Positions 47,555 to 56,333 of a DNA stretch of 64,000 bases are shown piece after piece. The notes under the pieces are model-generated. The model did no database searches and was not told the DNA's origin. It saw nothing but the letters and a program-made list of their open reading frames with translations. Source of the stretch: an uncultured Psychrobacter sp. (GTDB lineage Bacteria; Pseudomonadota; Gammaproteobacteria; Pseudomonadales; Moraxellaceae); assembly GCF_947500265.1 (NCBI RefSeq), contig NZ_CANMRN010000001.1:434001-498000 (forward strand), given 5' to 3'. The stretch's first letter is position 1, and the number at the start of each line of letters is the position of its first letter. A program made the position numbers and the translations under genes.

Positions 47555-48936
47555 ATGTCAAATCAAGCAGCAAACAACTCAGAGAACAACAATGTTACAT
47601 TGGTGTTATTTCACAATGACTTGCGATTAGCGGACAATGCAACTTTGCTAAAAGCATCTAAGATATCCATTAATGGAAAGCTGCTGTTTGTTTATGCCTC
47701 ATCGTTGACAGATATATTAGACGATAAAGACCATTATGAGTCTATCGTTATGAGGCTATGGGTCAAGCTCGTCAGCAGTTTTTGCATGAGAGCTTGGCTG
47801 ATTTAAATGCATCATTGATACAGCGTGGTAATAGGTTGCTGTATTTACAGAAAGGCGATGAAGCATTGAACGTCTTTACTCAGTTGAATGATCTAATTGC
47901 GCAGCAACAAGTGACGGATATCTGCATCAGTCAAACGGCAGATTATAATCAAAACAAAGTATATGACCTTTTACAGGCGAAGCATCTGGAGATACAGTGG
48001 CATGTTCAAACAACAGCGACTTTGTTTGATGAGTTGCCGTTAGAGCAGTTGCCCAAAAGCTTTACGCAATTTCGTAAACAAATCGAAACCGATTATGATT
48101 TGCTGCATGCAGAAAAAGATATAGCCATTTCTCCAACGCCAGCATCATTTGCTCCATTGCCTGATAATATGTTGAGTAGGGACGAGTGCTTTTTTGAATC
48201 GCAGTTGTCTAATCAGGCAGAGGTTGATAAGCCATCACAGCAGCCATCCAGTTTTACAGGTGGTGAGTCAAATGGTCTCAATCACTTAGATGCCTATTTC
48301 GATTCCGATGCGCCCAGCACTTATAAAACTACCCGAAACGCGCTAGATGAGTGGGCGCATTCCACAAAGTTTTCCGCTTGGCTTGCAAACGGCTCGCTAT
48401 CTGTAAACACAATATTAAATCGTTTGCGTCGATATGAGCGCGATATCATCGCAAATGATTCTACCTACTGGATATGGTTTGAGCTGCTGTGGCGTGAGTA
48501 TTTCTATTGGTATGCTGTGACCCATCGGCAAAATTTATTTTGGTTTAAGGGTATCGCTCAGCACGCGCCTTCAACTCAATTGATTGAGAGTCTGTTAGCG
48601 CAATGGAAAAATGGTACGACACCATATCCTATCGTCAATGCTTGTATGAACCAATTGCGCATGACAGGTTACATGTCGAATCGCGGACGACAACTGGTTG
48701 CCAGCTGCTTTATCCATGAGCTAGGGCTTGATTGGCGTTACGGGGCAGCTTACTTTGAGCAACATCTTGTTGATTATGATGTCGGCAGTAATTGGGGCAA
48801 TTGGCAATATCTGGCAGGCGTCGGCGCTGACCCAAGAGGATGCAGACAGTTTAATCTCGACAAGCAAACTCAGCAATACGATCCAAACGGTGAGTTTATC
48901 TGTCAATGGCAAGGCAATACTCAAGAGGGCGATTAA
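47555..48936 (+). pseudogene. Cryptochrome-DASH photolyase family gene, frameshifted
   Basis: Frame one (47555-47806) encodes the photolyase-like N-terminus (TLVLFHNDLRLADNATLLKA). Frame two (open from 47740 to 48936) carries the rest: RYEAMGQARQQFLHESLADL, then the FAD-binding region WIWFELLWREYFYWYAV, NACMNQLRMTGYMSNRGRQ and the Cry-DASH hallmark DYDVGSNWGNWQYLAGVGADPRG. The two parts join seamlessly if one base is restored near 47740-47750, between DHYES and YRYEAMG. Restored length would be about 460 aa, somewhat short for Cry-DASH. Either a recent inactivating one-base deletion or a sequencing error; the downstream frame has no good start of its own. Cry-DASH repairs UV dimers in single-stranded DNA or acts as a blue-light sensor. 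Confidence 0.85.
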
Positions 48937-49005
48937 TGTATATTGAAAACTCTCACTCGACAGATGATAGCTATTATTAGACTAATTATAAGATAGGTTT
49001 AAACA

Positions 49006-49443
49006 ATGAAGAAACCCAGTCCTTATCTCACTTTTGCAGGTGCTATTCCGTTTGTCGCCTGTGCATTTTTATTGATGGTAGACGTTGTTACCGTGCCTAT
49101 ACTTGGCTCAGTAGTCGATGTGTTAAGTGCTTATGGTCTAGTAATTGCATCATTTATGGCAGGCGCGCATTGGGGTAATCATTTAGATTTAGCTGAAGAC
49201 AATAAGTGGGCAGTTAGGCTTCCACTGTATAGCAATGTCATTGGGCTTGGCCTTTGGCTTGGGTTTTTAATCTTATCAGCCAGTAGTTTTAGTTGGCTAT
49301 TAGTGATTGGGTTTATAAGTCTGTTGGTTATTGATTATAATCTGCATCGAGCGCAGATTATCTGTCATGCTTACTTTAAAGTAAGGCAGTATGTCACAGC
49401 GATAGTGGTCATATCGTTAGTCGTTGCGGCATTACAGTTGTAA
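49006..49443 (+). CDS. DUF3429 family membrane protein
   Basis: The 145-aa protein has about four hydrophobic helices and the N-terminal family pattern PYLTFAGAIPFVACAFLLM. A conserved SFMAGAHWGNHLDL segment precedes helix three. Tail includes YNLHRAQIICHAYFKVRQYVT. Families with this domain are often encoded beside photolyase/cryptochrome genes in Gammaproteobacteria (recollection), as here; no biochemical function is known to me. It starts 69 bp after the cryptochrome stop on the same strand and may be co-transcribed with it. Confidence 0.8.
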   Translation: MKKPSPYLTFAGAIPFVACAFLLMVDVVTVPILGSVVDVLSAYGLVIASFMAGAHWGNHLDLAEDNKWAVRLPLYSNVIGLGLWLGFLILSASSFSWLLVIGFISLLVIDYNLHRAQIICHAYFKVRQYVTAIVVISLVVAALQL

Positions 49444-49509
49444 GTGGTATTGACTAAGTCATGGCTAAATAATAGTTAAAGAACAGCCAGATTGCTTTCT
49501 CTATTTTTA

Positions 49510-49616
49510 TATAGTCAAATCCATATAAATCCGCTACATCGTCATCCTCGCTAAGCATACTAATGTATAACTTGCGCTCGGTTTCCTTGTATCGAAATTA
49601 TTTGAATTCAACTATA
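49510..49616. repeat. Intergenic ~107-bp repeat, copy A
   Basis: Starts TATAGTCAAAT and ends ATTCAACTATA, imperfect terminal inverted repeats. Its reverse complement shares ATAATTTCGATACAAGGAAA and following CGAG/AAGTT blocks with copy B (53420-53527), which lies in opposite orientation. No coding potential; resembles a MITE- or REP-like chromosomal repeat. It lies in the 309-bp gap 49444-49752 before nnrS. Confidence 0.65.
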
Positions 49617-49699
49617 CTTGAGATTTTGCTTCTAGAGATTTCCGTAGGCGCTGCACTTTAATGGATAGAATATTTCAATAATCAGACTAAAGATTTATA

Positions 49700-49721
49700 A
49701 AGTTCATTTAAAATGAATGTT
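49700..49721. promoter_or_regulatory. NsrR binding site upstream of nnrS
   Basis: An AT-rich dyad with core TTCATTTAAAATGAA (7-1-7 symmetry) flanked by AAG and TGTT. It resembles the Gammaproteobacterial NsrR consensus (AAGATGCATTT-type half-sites). It lies 32 bp before the nnrS start, with nsrR itself encoded downstream. Confidence 0.7.
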
Positions 49722-49752
49722 ATAATTAAAGCCATCTATATTCTTTAAGAAG

Positions 49753-51006
49753 ATGGCTATGCACTCTATCAAGTTACCTAGCAAACCACCAAGATCTCCG
49801 CATCCTATCTTTAATTTGAGCTTTCGCATATTTTTTAGTGCTGCTGCGCTATTTTCCGTAGTAACGATGCTGCTATGGGTGTTTGCGTTCACTGGTCACA
49901 CCGATATCGATGCACAGGTTTTGAACCCGTTATACTGGCACGGCCATGAAATGGTGTATGGTTATGCTCTGGCAGTGGTAGCCGGGTTCTTGCTAACTGC
50001 GGTCAAGACATGGACAGGGGTAATGATGCCGCATGGTTATAAGCTGCTAGGCATCTTTGCCTGTTGGTTGTTAGCACGTCTGAGCTGGCTAAGTTTTGGG
50101 CTTGGCATAACGCTCATAGGTGATAGTATGTCGTGGTTATATATAGCAGTCCTTTTTGATGTAGTATTTGTCGCCTCGATGGCATATGTGATATGTCGAG
50201 CGGTATGGCAAGTTAAGCAATACAAGCAAATGGGTATCTTGGCAAAACTGGCACTGCTGACCTTTGGCAACGGACTCTGCTATTGGGGAATTATCAATGC
50301 TGATATGAATACAACTAAGATAGGGATTTATTTTGGGTTTTACTTGATCATTGGGTTAGTGCTAACGATTGGCCGACGTGTGGTGCCATTTTTTATTGAA
50401 CGTGGTCTTAGTATAGATATGGAAACGTCAGAACCCATTAAACTACGTAATAGTAAGACACAAGATATCGCAAGCTTAGGATTTTTCTTCGCCTTTTTTA
50501 TTAGTGATGTATTTTATCCAAACCAGTATCTCTTGACGGTTACCGCGCTCGGTGTAGCAGTGATTAATATCGTTCGTCTGATAGGGTGGTATCATCACGG
50601 TATTTGGCAAAAACCATTACTTTGGTCGTTGTATATTGCATTTTTAGGTATGTGTTTGAGTTTCTTATTGTATGCACTACAGCCTTGGCTCGGTTATCCG
50701 CACAGCATTGCTATGCATGGACTGGCGATTGCTGGTGTTGGTATGATGACGTTAGCAATGATGACTAGAGTATCTCTGGGACATACGGGTCGCAGTATTC
50801 ATCAACCGCCAAAAATGGTAGGCGTTATGTACGGTTTGATGGTATTAGTATTTATCAGCCGCGTACTACTACCGCTAGTCGATATGAGTCATTACCTAGT
50901 ATGGATTATGATTGCACAAAGCGCTTGGATGGCTTGTTTTGTGCTATTTTGCATCAGTTATCTGCCTATGCTGGCGCGTCCTCGGCCAGATGGTTTATTT
51001 GGTTAA
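49753..51006 (+). CDS. nnrS: NnrS family nitric-oxide-stress membrane protein
   Basis: The 417-aa integral membrane protein has about 12 hydrophobic helices. Family marks are FRIFFSAAALFSVV, YWHGHEMVYGYALAVVAGFLLTAVKTWTG (candidate heme/metal-binding His residues) and GRRVVPFFIERGL. The C-terminal half has HGLAIAGVGMMTLAMMTRVSLGHTGR. NnrS is known to protect metabolism from nitrosative stress; it contains heme and copper in studied members. It is preceded by an NsrR-like dyad and followed after 90 bp by nsrR, forming a self-controlled NO-response unit. Start ATG 49753 or 49759, both near AAGAAG. Confidence 0.92.
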   Translation: MAMHSIKLPSKPPRSPHPIFNLSFRIFFSAAALFSVVTMLLWVFAFTGHTDIDAQVLNPLYWHGHEMVYGYALAVVAGFLLTAVKTWTGVMMPHGYKLLGIFACWLLARLSWLSFGLGITLIGDSMSWLYIAVLFDVVFVASMAYVICRAVWQVKQYKQMGILAKLALLTFGNGLCYWGIINADMNTTKIGIYFGFYLIIGLVLTIGRRVVPFFIERGLSIDMETSEPIKLRNSKTQDIASLGFFFAFFISDVFYPNQYLLTVTALGVAVINIVRLIGWYHHGIWQKPLLWSLYIAFLGMCLSFLLYALQPWLGYPHSIAMHGLAIAGVGMMTLAMMTRVSLGHTGRSIHQPPKMVGVMYGLMVLVFISRVLLPLVDMSHYLVWIMIAQSAWMACFVLFCISYLPMLARPRPDGLFG

Positions 51007-51096
51007 AGCGGACTAATGATACTATTACCAGAAATATGATTTACTTTGTTCAAAATAATGTGTTTAAAATATTTATAAAAATAGGAGCGCAAGTAC

Positions 51097-51612
51097 ATGC
51101 GACTGACCAACTATAGTGACTACGCGCTACGCTCATTAATTTATCTGGCTGTGAGACCAGATCCGTCGCTGCTTGCCAATATTAGCGATATTGCTGACAG
51201 CTATGGTATTTCTAAAAGTCATTTGACTAAGATTATTCATCAGCTGGGTCAGCTTGGTTATATAGAAAGTGTGCGTGGCAAAAACGGTGGCATACGCTTG
51301 GCACGTGCGCCTAAAGATATTAATTTGGGCGTATTGATCAAACAGATAGAGCCTGATTTTAATTTGGTAGAGTGCTTTGCCGTACCAGCGTCTCATAAGG
51401 ATAGTGAGCAGGGCGCTCATCCGGCGGATTTGCCAGTGACATTCATTGAGGAAAAAAAGAATAAATCACTAGGCTGCGTGATTAGTCCAGCCTGTCAGCT
51501 TAAAAGCGTGTTCTTTGAAGCGCTCACCGCATTTGTTAATGTGCTTGAGCGTTATACATTAGCAGATATTCTGAACAATGAGGATGAGCTGGCTACTTTG
51601 CTATTTCGGTAG
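51097..51612 (+). CDS. nsrR: NsrR-like Rrf2 family nitric-oxide-sensing repressor with expanded cysteine loop
   Basis: The 171-aa protein has a winged helix at the N-terminus (MRLTNYSDYALRSLIYLAVR, then ISDIADSYGISKSHLTKIIH, wing VRGKNGGIRLAR) diagnostic for NsrR. The Fe-S ligands are C93 (LVECF), C127 and C133 (LGCVISPACQLK). In E. coli NsrR the first two cysteines are about five residues apart; here 33 residues separate them, from an inserted charged loop. The protein is correspondingly longer than usual. It probably represses nnrS until NO damages its cluster. It lies just downstream of nnrS. Confidence 0.9.
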   Translation: MRLTNYSDYALRSLIYLAVRPDPSLLANISDIADSYGISKSHLTKIIHQLGQLGYIESVRGKNGGIRLARAPKDINLGVLIKQIEPDFNLVECFAVPASHKDSEQGAHPADLPVTFIEEKKNKSLGCVISPACQLKSVFFEALTAFVNVLERYTLADILNNEDELATLLFR

Positions 51613-51653
51613 TAGCTTCGATAATAGTTTCGATATGATTATAACCAGCTCAC

Positions 51654-51701
51654 AAAAATGGGTCGCTACATTAGTAAGCACAGTAATAGCGACCCGTTTT
51701 T
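51654..51701. terminator. Bidirectional terminator between nsrR and MBL-like gene
   Basis: AAAAATGGGTCGCTA opposes TAGCGACCCGTTTTT around an 18-nt loop, between convergent genes. Confidence 0.88.
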
Positions 51702-51737
51702 ATGTTTGTCAAAAATATATGTCTAAGGTGTGAGAAG

Positions 51738-52484
51738 TTAGGCGTTTTCTAGTTTTGGACGTGCTTTCTTAACGGCTTTCACCAGTGCTTTCTCAAACCC
51801 ACCTTCTTTGAACTGAACAAGATAAGAATGCGCAGCACAGAAATTGCGTACGTCACGCCATTCATGAGCCAAATTGGTCGCCCAGTCGCAGTATTGCGCG
51901 CCAGCGTTTGGCTCGTTTTTCAGTGCTTTTTTGGTTGTAGGATGCAGTATTAGCTCAGGCAATACAGCTTCTAATAGCTTCGTTGGTGGACTCATAAAAG
52001 TATCATCTACGTGCAAGCTTTGACTGGCAGGATGATAAGCCAATAAAGAACCTGCATGGATCATCTCATTGGGCGAAATATAGTAAATGCCCTCTGACAT
52101 TGAAAACTTAAGTTCAGGATAGCGTGCAGCGACTGCGTCACTTTCTACCAAATCATCTGCCCAGTTGATTCCTGGCACTTTTTTATGGTGACGGCTACTG
52201 CCATAAAACGTCGCTTGCGGGAAGTCTTTGGCCATTTGAGCACAGCTGACTGTATGAAAAGGATGTACGTTCAGCACCGCTTCGACATCTTGACCATTGT
52301 TAGTGAGTGCCATGACCTCATCTCGAACATCACCGGTGAGGGCGTAACTGTCCAAAAAGATAAATTTTCCTGATGATAGCTTGACTAGCGAGCATTGAGT
52401 GCCGATATTTAGCACGCCACCGAGACGGAATGTTCCGCGTATGTTCCAAAATCCTGCGCCTAAATCATGAATGTGATCAGTCAT
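51738..52484 (-). CDS. DUF4336/MBL-fold-like protein, paralogue 1
   Basis: A 248-aa protein: opening GAGFWNIRGTFRLGGVLNIGTQCSLVKL and then FIFLDSYALTGDVRDEVMAL. The LNVHPFHTVSCAQMAKDFPQATFYGSSRHHK region looks like the metal-site loop of metallo-beta-lactamase-fold DUF4336 proteins, here HPFHTVS. A HVDDTFM segment follows. The second His position of the paralogue (HTVH) is Ser here, so metal binding may differ. GAGGAAAA precedes the start. It is about 70% identical by eye to the gene upstream at 52617, pointing to tandem duplication. Function unknown; hydrolase activity would be inference from the fold. Confidence 0.65.
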   Translation of the reverse strand: MTDHIHDLGAGFWNIRGTFRLGGVLNIGTQCSLVKLSSGKFIFLDSYALTGDVRDEVMALTNNGQDVEAVLNVHPFHTVSCAQMAKDFPQATFYGSSRHHKKVPGINWADDLVESDAVAARYPELKFSMSEGIYYISPNEMIHAGSLLAYHPASQSLHVDDTFMSPPTKLLEAVLPELILHPTTKKALKNEPNAGAQYCDWATNLAHEWRDVRNFCAAHSYLVQFKEGGFEKALVKAVKKARPKLENA

Positions 52485-52616
52485 TTATAATTTTCCTCGT
52501 CTAGTTAATTAAATAAAATATGTAAATAAAACGAAGCTACTTTTTCACCGTAAACTTTGTTTTTCGAGTTGTTTTAGTAGTATGCGTTCTAACTCTTTAC
52601 ACCTTTATGTTTGTTT

Positions 52617-53363
52617 TTATGCCTTCTCAAGCTCAGGGCGAGCCAGATCAATCGCTGATATAAGTGCTGACTCAAATTGACCTTCATCAAATACAACCAA
52701 TCCCGAGTGGGCACCGCAAAAATGACGACCATCACGCCATTTGTGTGCCAGCTCTACTGCCCAATCACAATAGTGCTTAGCTGCGTTTGGCTCAGCTTTG
52801 AGCGCTTTTTTGGTAGTAGGGTGTAAGCCTAGGTTAGGCTGCACGGCATTTATTAACTTGGAAGGGGGTATCTCAAAGGTATCATCGACATAAATGCTCT
52901 GGCTAGCAGGATGATAGACCAACAATGAGCTGGCATGAACCGTCTCGTCAGGTGAAATGTAATGGATGCCTTGAGGTATAGAAAATTGGAGTTCAGGGTA
53001 ACGCGCAGCAATGGCATCGCTTTCGACCAAGTCGTCTGCCCAATTGACTTCAGGTACTTGTCTCGGATGTCGGCTACTCCCATAAAACGTCGCTTGCGGA
53101 AAGTCTTTGGCCATTTGAGCACAGTGTACTGTATGAAACGGATGAACATTGAGGACGGCTTCGACATTTTGACCATCATTGGTCAATGCCATGACTTGCT
53201 GACGCACATCACCAGTTAATGTATAGCTATCTAAAAAGATAAATCGCTCTGATGATAGTCTTATGAGCGCACATTGGACACCGATATCAAGGATACCGTT
53301 TTTGATAAATGATCCTCGAATACTCCAAAATCCTGCACCTAAATCATACATTTCATCAGTCAT
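52617..53363 (-). CDS. DUF4336/MBL-fold-like protein, paralogue 2
   Basis: 248 aa counted from ATG 53363, which has AAGGAG eight nt upstream and gives MTDEMYDLGAGFWSIRG, aligning with the neighbour's start; ATG 53369 is too close to that site. Shows HPFHTVHCAQMAKDFPQATFYGSSRHPR with three His in the presumed metal loop, then WADDLVESDAIAARYPELQF, YVDDTFEIPPSKL and HPTTKKALKAEPNAAKHYCDW. Same layout as the downstream paralogue, 132 bp away on the same strand; probably co-transcribed. No signal peptide. Function unknown. Confidence 0.65.
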   Translation of the reverse strand: MTDEMYDLGAGFWSIRGSFIKNGILDIGVQCALIRLSSERFIFLDSYTLTGDVRQQVMALTNDGQNVEAVLNVHPFHTVHCAQMAKDFPQATFYGSSRHPRQVPEVNWADDLVESDAIAARYPELQFSIPQGIHYISPDETVHASSLLVYHPASQSIYVDDTFEIPPSKLINAVQPNLGLHPTTKKALKAEPNAAKHYCDWAVELAHKWRDGRHFCGAHSGLVVFDEGQFESALISAIDLARPELEKA

Positions 53364-53419
53364 CAACATTGCTCCTTAATCGTTCATTTATTCAATCATT
53401 TTACTTGTTTGTAGCACCC

Positions 53420-53527
53420 TACAGTCGGTCCAATATAATTTGGATACAAGGAAAGCGAGTGAAAGTACTACAAGTTGTAGACTAAGCAGGCCTGACACCG
53501 TATCCAATTTATAGAAGATTGACTATA
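53420..53527. repeat. Intergenic ~107-bp repeat, copy B (inverted relative to copy A)
   Basis: Starts TACAGTCGGTC and ends GATTGACTATA. Shares ATAATTTGGATACAAGGAAA, CGAG and CAAGTT blocks with the reverse complement of copy A at 49510-49616. Occupies a third of the 303-bp gap 53370-53672; nothing else was recognised there. Confidence 0.65.
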
Positions 53528-53672
53528 TGATTATTAATTTTTATAGCAGTAATGTCTGTAAGAAAAAAGATAGAAGCAATGTAAATGTGTAAAAATAAAA
53601 AAGAGTTGTTATTCAAATGTCATCATCAGCAGTGAAGGCTGTTCTCCCTTTCGTAAGTAGATTGAAAATAGC

Positions 53673-54617
53673 TTATAAACAGTCTTCGTAATCATAGGCT
53701 GAGATACGAGGATCATTTTTGTAGCTTTCATTGCCACATAAGAATTTATCGAAACGGGTATCACCATTAATATAACGTTGCATCCATGCGATAGCAGGCT
53801 TACTCAATAGCTTTTCGTTAAAACGATGACTGGCACAGAAATGACTGCCGTTGTTAATCTCGACCTTCATTTTTGGACCGTCAGCTTTTTGATAAAAGAT
53901 ATTGGTATATTTTTTATTCGGGGCGATACGGTCATTTTCACAAGCGATGAATAGAGCAGGCGTATCCATCGCGCCATAGCTCGTATCGTGATAGGGCGTT
54001 TGTGCAATGATGGCTTGCACCGTACTGCGCTTGGTTGCCAATCGTAGCGCTCCGCCGCCGCCCATTGACCAGCCAATCGCGCCCAAACGATTTTGATCTA
54101 TCATATGACCCACTGTTTCATCAGCGAGGAGATGATCGAGAGCTGCGCTCAATTGCTCAGCACGGCTATCTGGATTGTCGTAAATGGAGCTAGTATTAAT
54201 AGTAATAACGACAAATCCCCAAGAGGCCAAACGCGGTCCCCACCATTTGATAGAAGACTCATACGACACGTAACCTGGTACTACCGCGATACCACCTAGC
54301 AGACCACAGTTAGTAGCATCCGTTGGATAGTGTATGGTACCGCCACCGAAGCCATTGGCTGATTGACGACTCACGTGCTTGGTACTGATAGAAAACGGAC
54401 CGTTATCGCGTGTTTTTGTGAGCTCAGTAGCAGTGATAGCGTCATCCTTTATACAGTCTACTGCCGCTAGTGAGTTTGTAGCGTCGAGTGATGATCCAAC
54501 TGGGTTGAGACTTTTAACGCTAGTTTCGGTCACAGTTACTTCTGCTACAGCCATCGTAGAGAAAACCAATATACTCATCGCGATAATAATTTGTGAAAGC
54601 ACCATATTTTTTGTCAT
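53673..54617 (-). CDS. Secreted PETase-like cutinase/polyester hydrolase
   Basis: The 314-aa alpha/beta hydrolase has a signal peptide ending TMAVAEV (cleavage about 25/26). The core resembles IsPETase closely: VVPGYVSYESSIKWWGPRLA, nucleophile S184 in GWSMGGGGAL, D229 in FIACENDRIAP and H259 in NNGSHFC. Cys pairs C226/C261 and C294/C313 match both disulfides of IsPETase, including the one special to the two-disulfide PETase types. Substrate-cleft equivalents are Y116, M185, Y209 (Trp in IsPETase), Y237 (Ser214) and F260 (Ser238). An extra N-terminal stretch of about 40 residues precedes the core. Natural substrate may be cutin-like esters or lipids. Monocistronic. Confidence 0.88.
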   Translation of the reverse strand: MTKNMVLSQIIIAMSILVFSTMAVAEVTVTETSVKSLNPVGSSLDATNSLAAVDCIKDDAITATELTKTRDNGPFSISTKHVSRQSANGFGGGTIHYPTDATNCGLLGGIAVVPGYVSYESSIKWWGPRLASWGFVVITINTSSIYDNPDSRAEQLSAALDHLLADETVGHMIDQNRLGAIGWSMGGGGALRLATKRSTVQAIIAQTPYHDTSYGAMDTPALFIACENDRIAPNKKYTNIFYQKADGPKMKVEINNGSHFCASHRFNEKLLSKPAIAWMQRYINGDTRFDKFLCGNESYKNDPRISAYDYEDCL

Positions 54618-54938
54618 AGTAAATCGTATTCTAAAAAGTTGTGTGGTCGTGTATGTCTATGGGTTAGAAAAGATAAACGTAGGTAGTGTTTGTTAACTGT
54701 CAACGTCATCAATCGTTAAAGCAGTTAAGTACTTAACAAGTGCGCAAATAGCATCTAACCATACTATCCTGTATGTGCAATAAACGTAACGTTGATCTTG
54801 ACCTCCTGAGTCGAAAACTGTCTTCACCGTCTCAAGTCGAAATGTGATTCCTAGTCAAGTTTTTCTACGATAATCTCGAATCCAAATAAAGAATCTATCA
54901 AGAGGCAATAACACTTTTAAACCTGAGTATATTGGTGA
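54618..54938. other. Intergenic region
   Basis: 321 bp between the divergent PETase-like and MFS genes. I see no palindrome, RNA or gene that I can support. Confidence 0.5.
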
Positions 54939-56333
54939 ATGTGCTACCATAATTTGCTTGTCATTATGATGAGCATTTATCGTTTAATAATGGTGATTTT
55001 TGCTTATACATTGAGCAAAAATCACCGTTATTCCTCTCTATCATCCACGCCAGTGACGGTTATTATTTACAGTCATGGTATAACCAATATAGTCAGATCC
55101 CCTGTGAATAATTCTAAAGATCAGATCCAAGATATAACAGCTGTGCCACCAGCTCCCTCCAATCATTCAACGTCATGGATATTGAAGCTCACAATTGGTC
55201 TAATAGGTATGTTTGCTTTTTTGCAAGTGTACTCTATCCAAGCGGTGCTACCAGTCATGATGGTGGACTTTGCTGCGACTGAAGTACAGGCTGGCATGAT
55301 CGTTGGTGCCACTGTATTGGCAATCGCCATCATGTCACCATTTCTGGGTATGCTCTCAGATGCGGTCGGGCGCAAGTCGTTTATCGTTGGCGCTTTATTG
55401 TTTTTAGCGATACCAACAGCACTCATTGCCCAGAGCTCGAGCATTGAATGGGTCGGCATTTGGCGCTTCATGCAAGGATTGTCCGTACCGGGTATTACGG
55501 TGGTGACAATTGCCTATATCGGTGAGGAGTTTGAGGGCCGAGCAATGACTGAGCTGATGTCCTTTTATGTGTCAGGATGCGTGCTTGGCGGCTTTATGGG
55601 TCGGTTCTTGTTGGGGCATTTGCATGAGCTGATAGGCTGGCGTCATGGCTACTATGTGATGACGGCGATGACGCTATTGGGGGCAATATGGGTCGGCAAG
55701 ATGCTACCATCGTCTCGTCACTTTGTGGCCAATCCTAATTTTCGCTCAGCGATACAGACGCTGGGTGAGCATGTCACCAATCGCTATGTGGTAACAGCAT
55801 GTCTGCTTGGCGCTTGCGTGCTGTTCTCCCTTGTAGGCTGCTTCACTTTTATCAATTTACATTTGGCAGATAAGCCTTATGAGCTTGGTACTGGTGCGCT
55901 CGCCAATATTTTTGCGGTATATTTGCTTGGTGTTATTATCACGCCATTATCTACGACATTGCTACGCCGATTTGGATCGGCGCGTACAGTACGGGTGGCT
56001 ATCGTCGTATCTATGGTTGGGGTGTTATTGACTCTGGTCACGCCATTATGGGGGGTGATTATAGGACTGGCTATTATGTCATCTGGTGTGTTTATTACGC
56101 AGTCAGCGACTATTAGTTATATAGCGGTCAATGTGAAAAAGGGTCGCTCATTAGCTTCGGGTCTATATTATATGGGCTACTATACAGGCGGTACGCTAGG
56201 GGCATGGCTGGGTGGCATAGCTTATGCGCGAGGGCAGTGGTCTCTTACCGTATGGTTGTTATTGTTTGTGCAGGTAATGGCGTTATTAATAGCCAGTTTT
56301 GGAATGATTAAAACCACAGTACGGGCAAAGTGA
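54939..56333 (+). CDS. MFS transporter, YnfM-like
   Basis: The open frame gives 464 aa, but family members are nearer 410. Translation may begin later, for example at GTG 55104 just ahead of VNNSKDQIQDIT; no start has a good ribosome site. Twelve hydrophobic helices follow. Motif A-like GMLSDAVGRKSFIVGALLF sits after helix two, RFMQGLSVPGITVVTIAYIGEEF in helix four and the second-half loop RRFGSARTVRVAI. The C-terminal half shows YMGYYTGGTLGAWLGG. The family comprises proton-linked exporters of unclear substrate. Divergent from the PETase-like gene. Confidence 0.8.
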   Translation: MCYHNLLVIMMSIYRLIMVIFAYTLSKNHRYSSLSSTPVTVIIYSHGITNIVRSPVNNSKDQIQDITAVPPAPSNHSTSWILKLTIGLIGMFAFLQVYSIQAVLPVMMVDFAATEVQAGMIVGATVLAIAIMSPFLGMLSDAVGRKSFIVGALLFLAIPTALIAQSSSIEWVGIWRFMQGLSVPGITVVTIAYIGEEFEGRAMTELMSFYVSGCVLGGFMGRFLLGHLHELIGWRHGYYVMTAMTLLGAIWVGKMLPSSRHFVANPNFRSAIQTLGEHVTNRYVVTACLLGACVLFSLVGCFTFINLHLADKPYELGTGALANIFAVYLLGVIITPLSTTLLRRFGSARTVRVAIVVSMVGVLLTLVTPLWGVIIGLAIMSSGVFITQSATISYIAVNVKKGRSLASGLYYMGYYTGGTLGAWLGGIAYARGQWSLTVWLLLFVQVMALLIASFGMIKTTVRAK

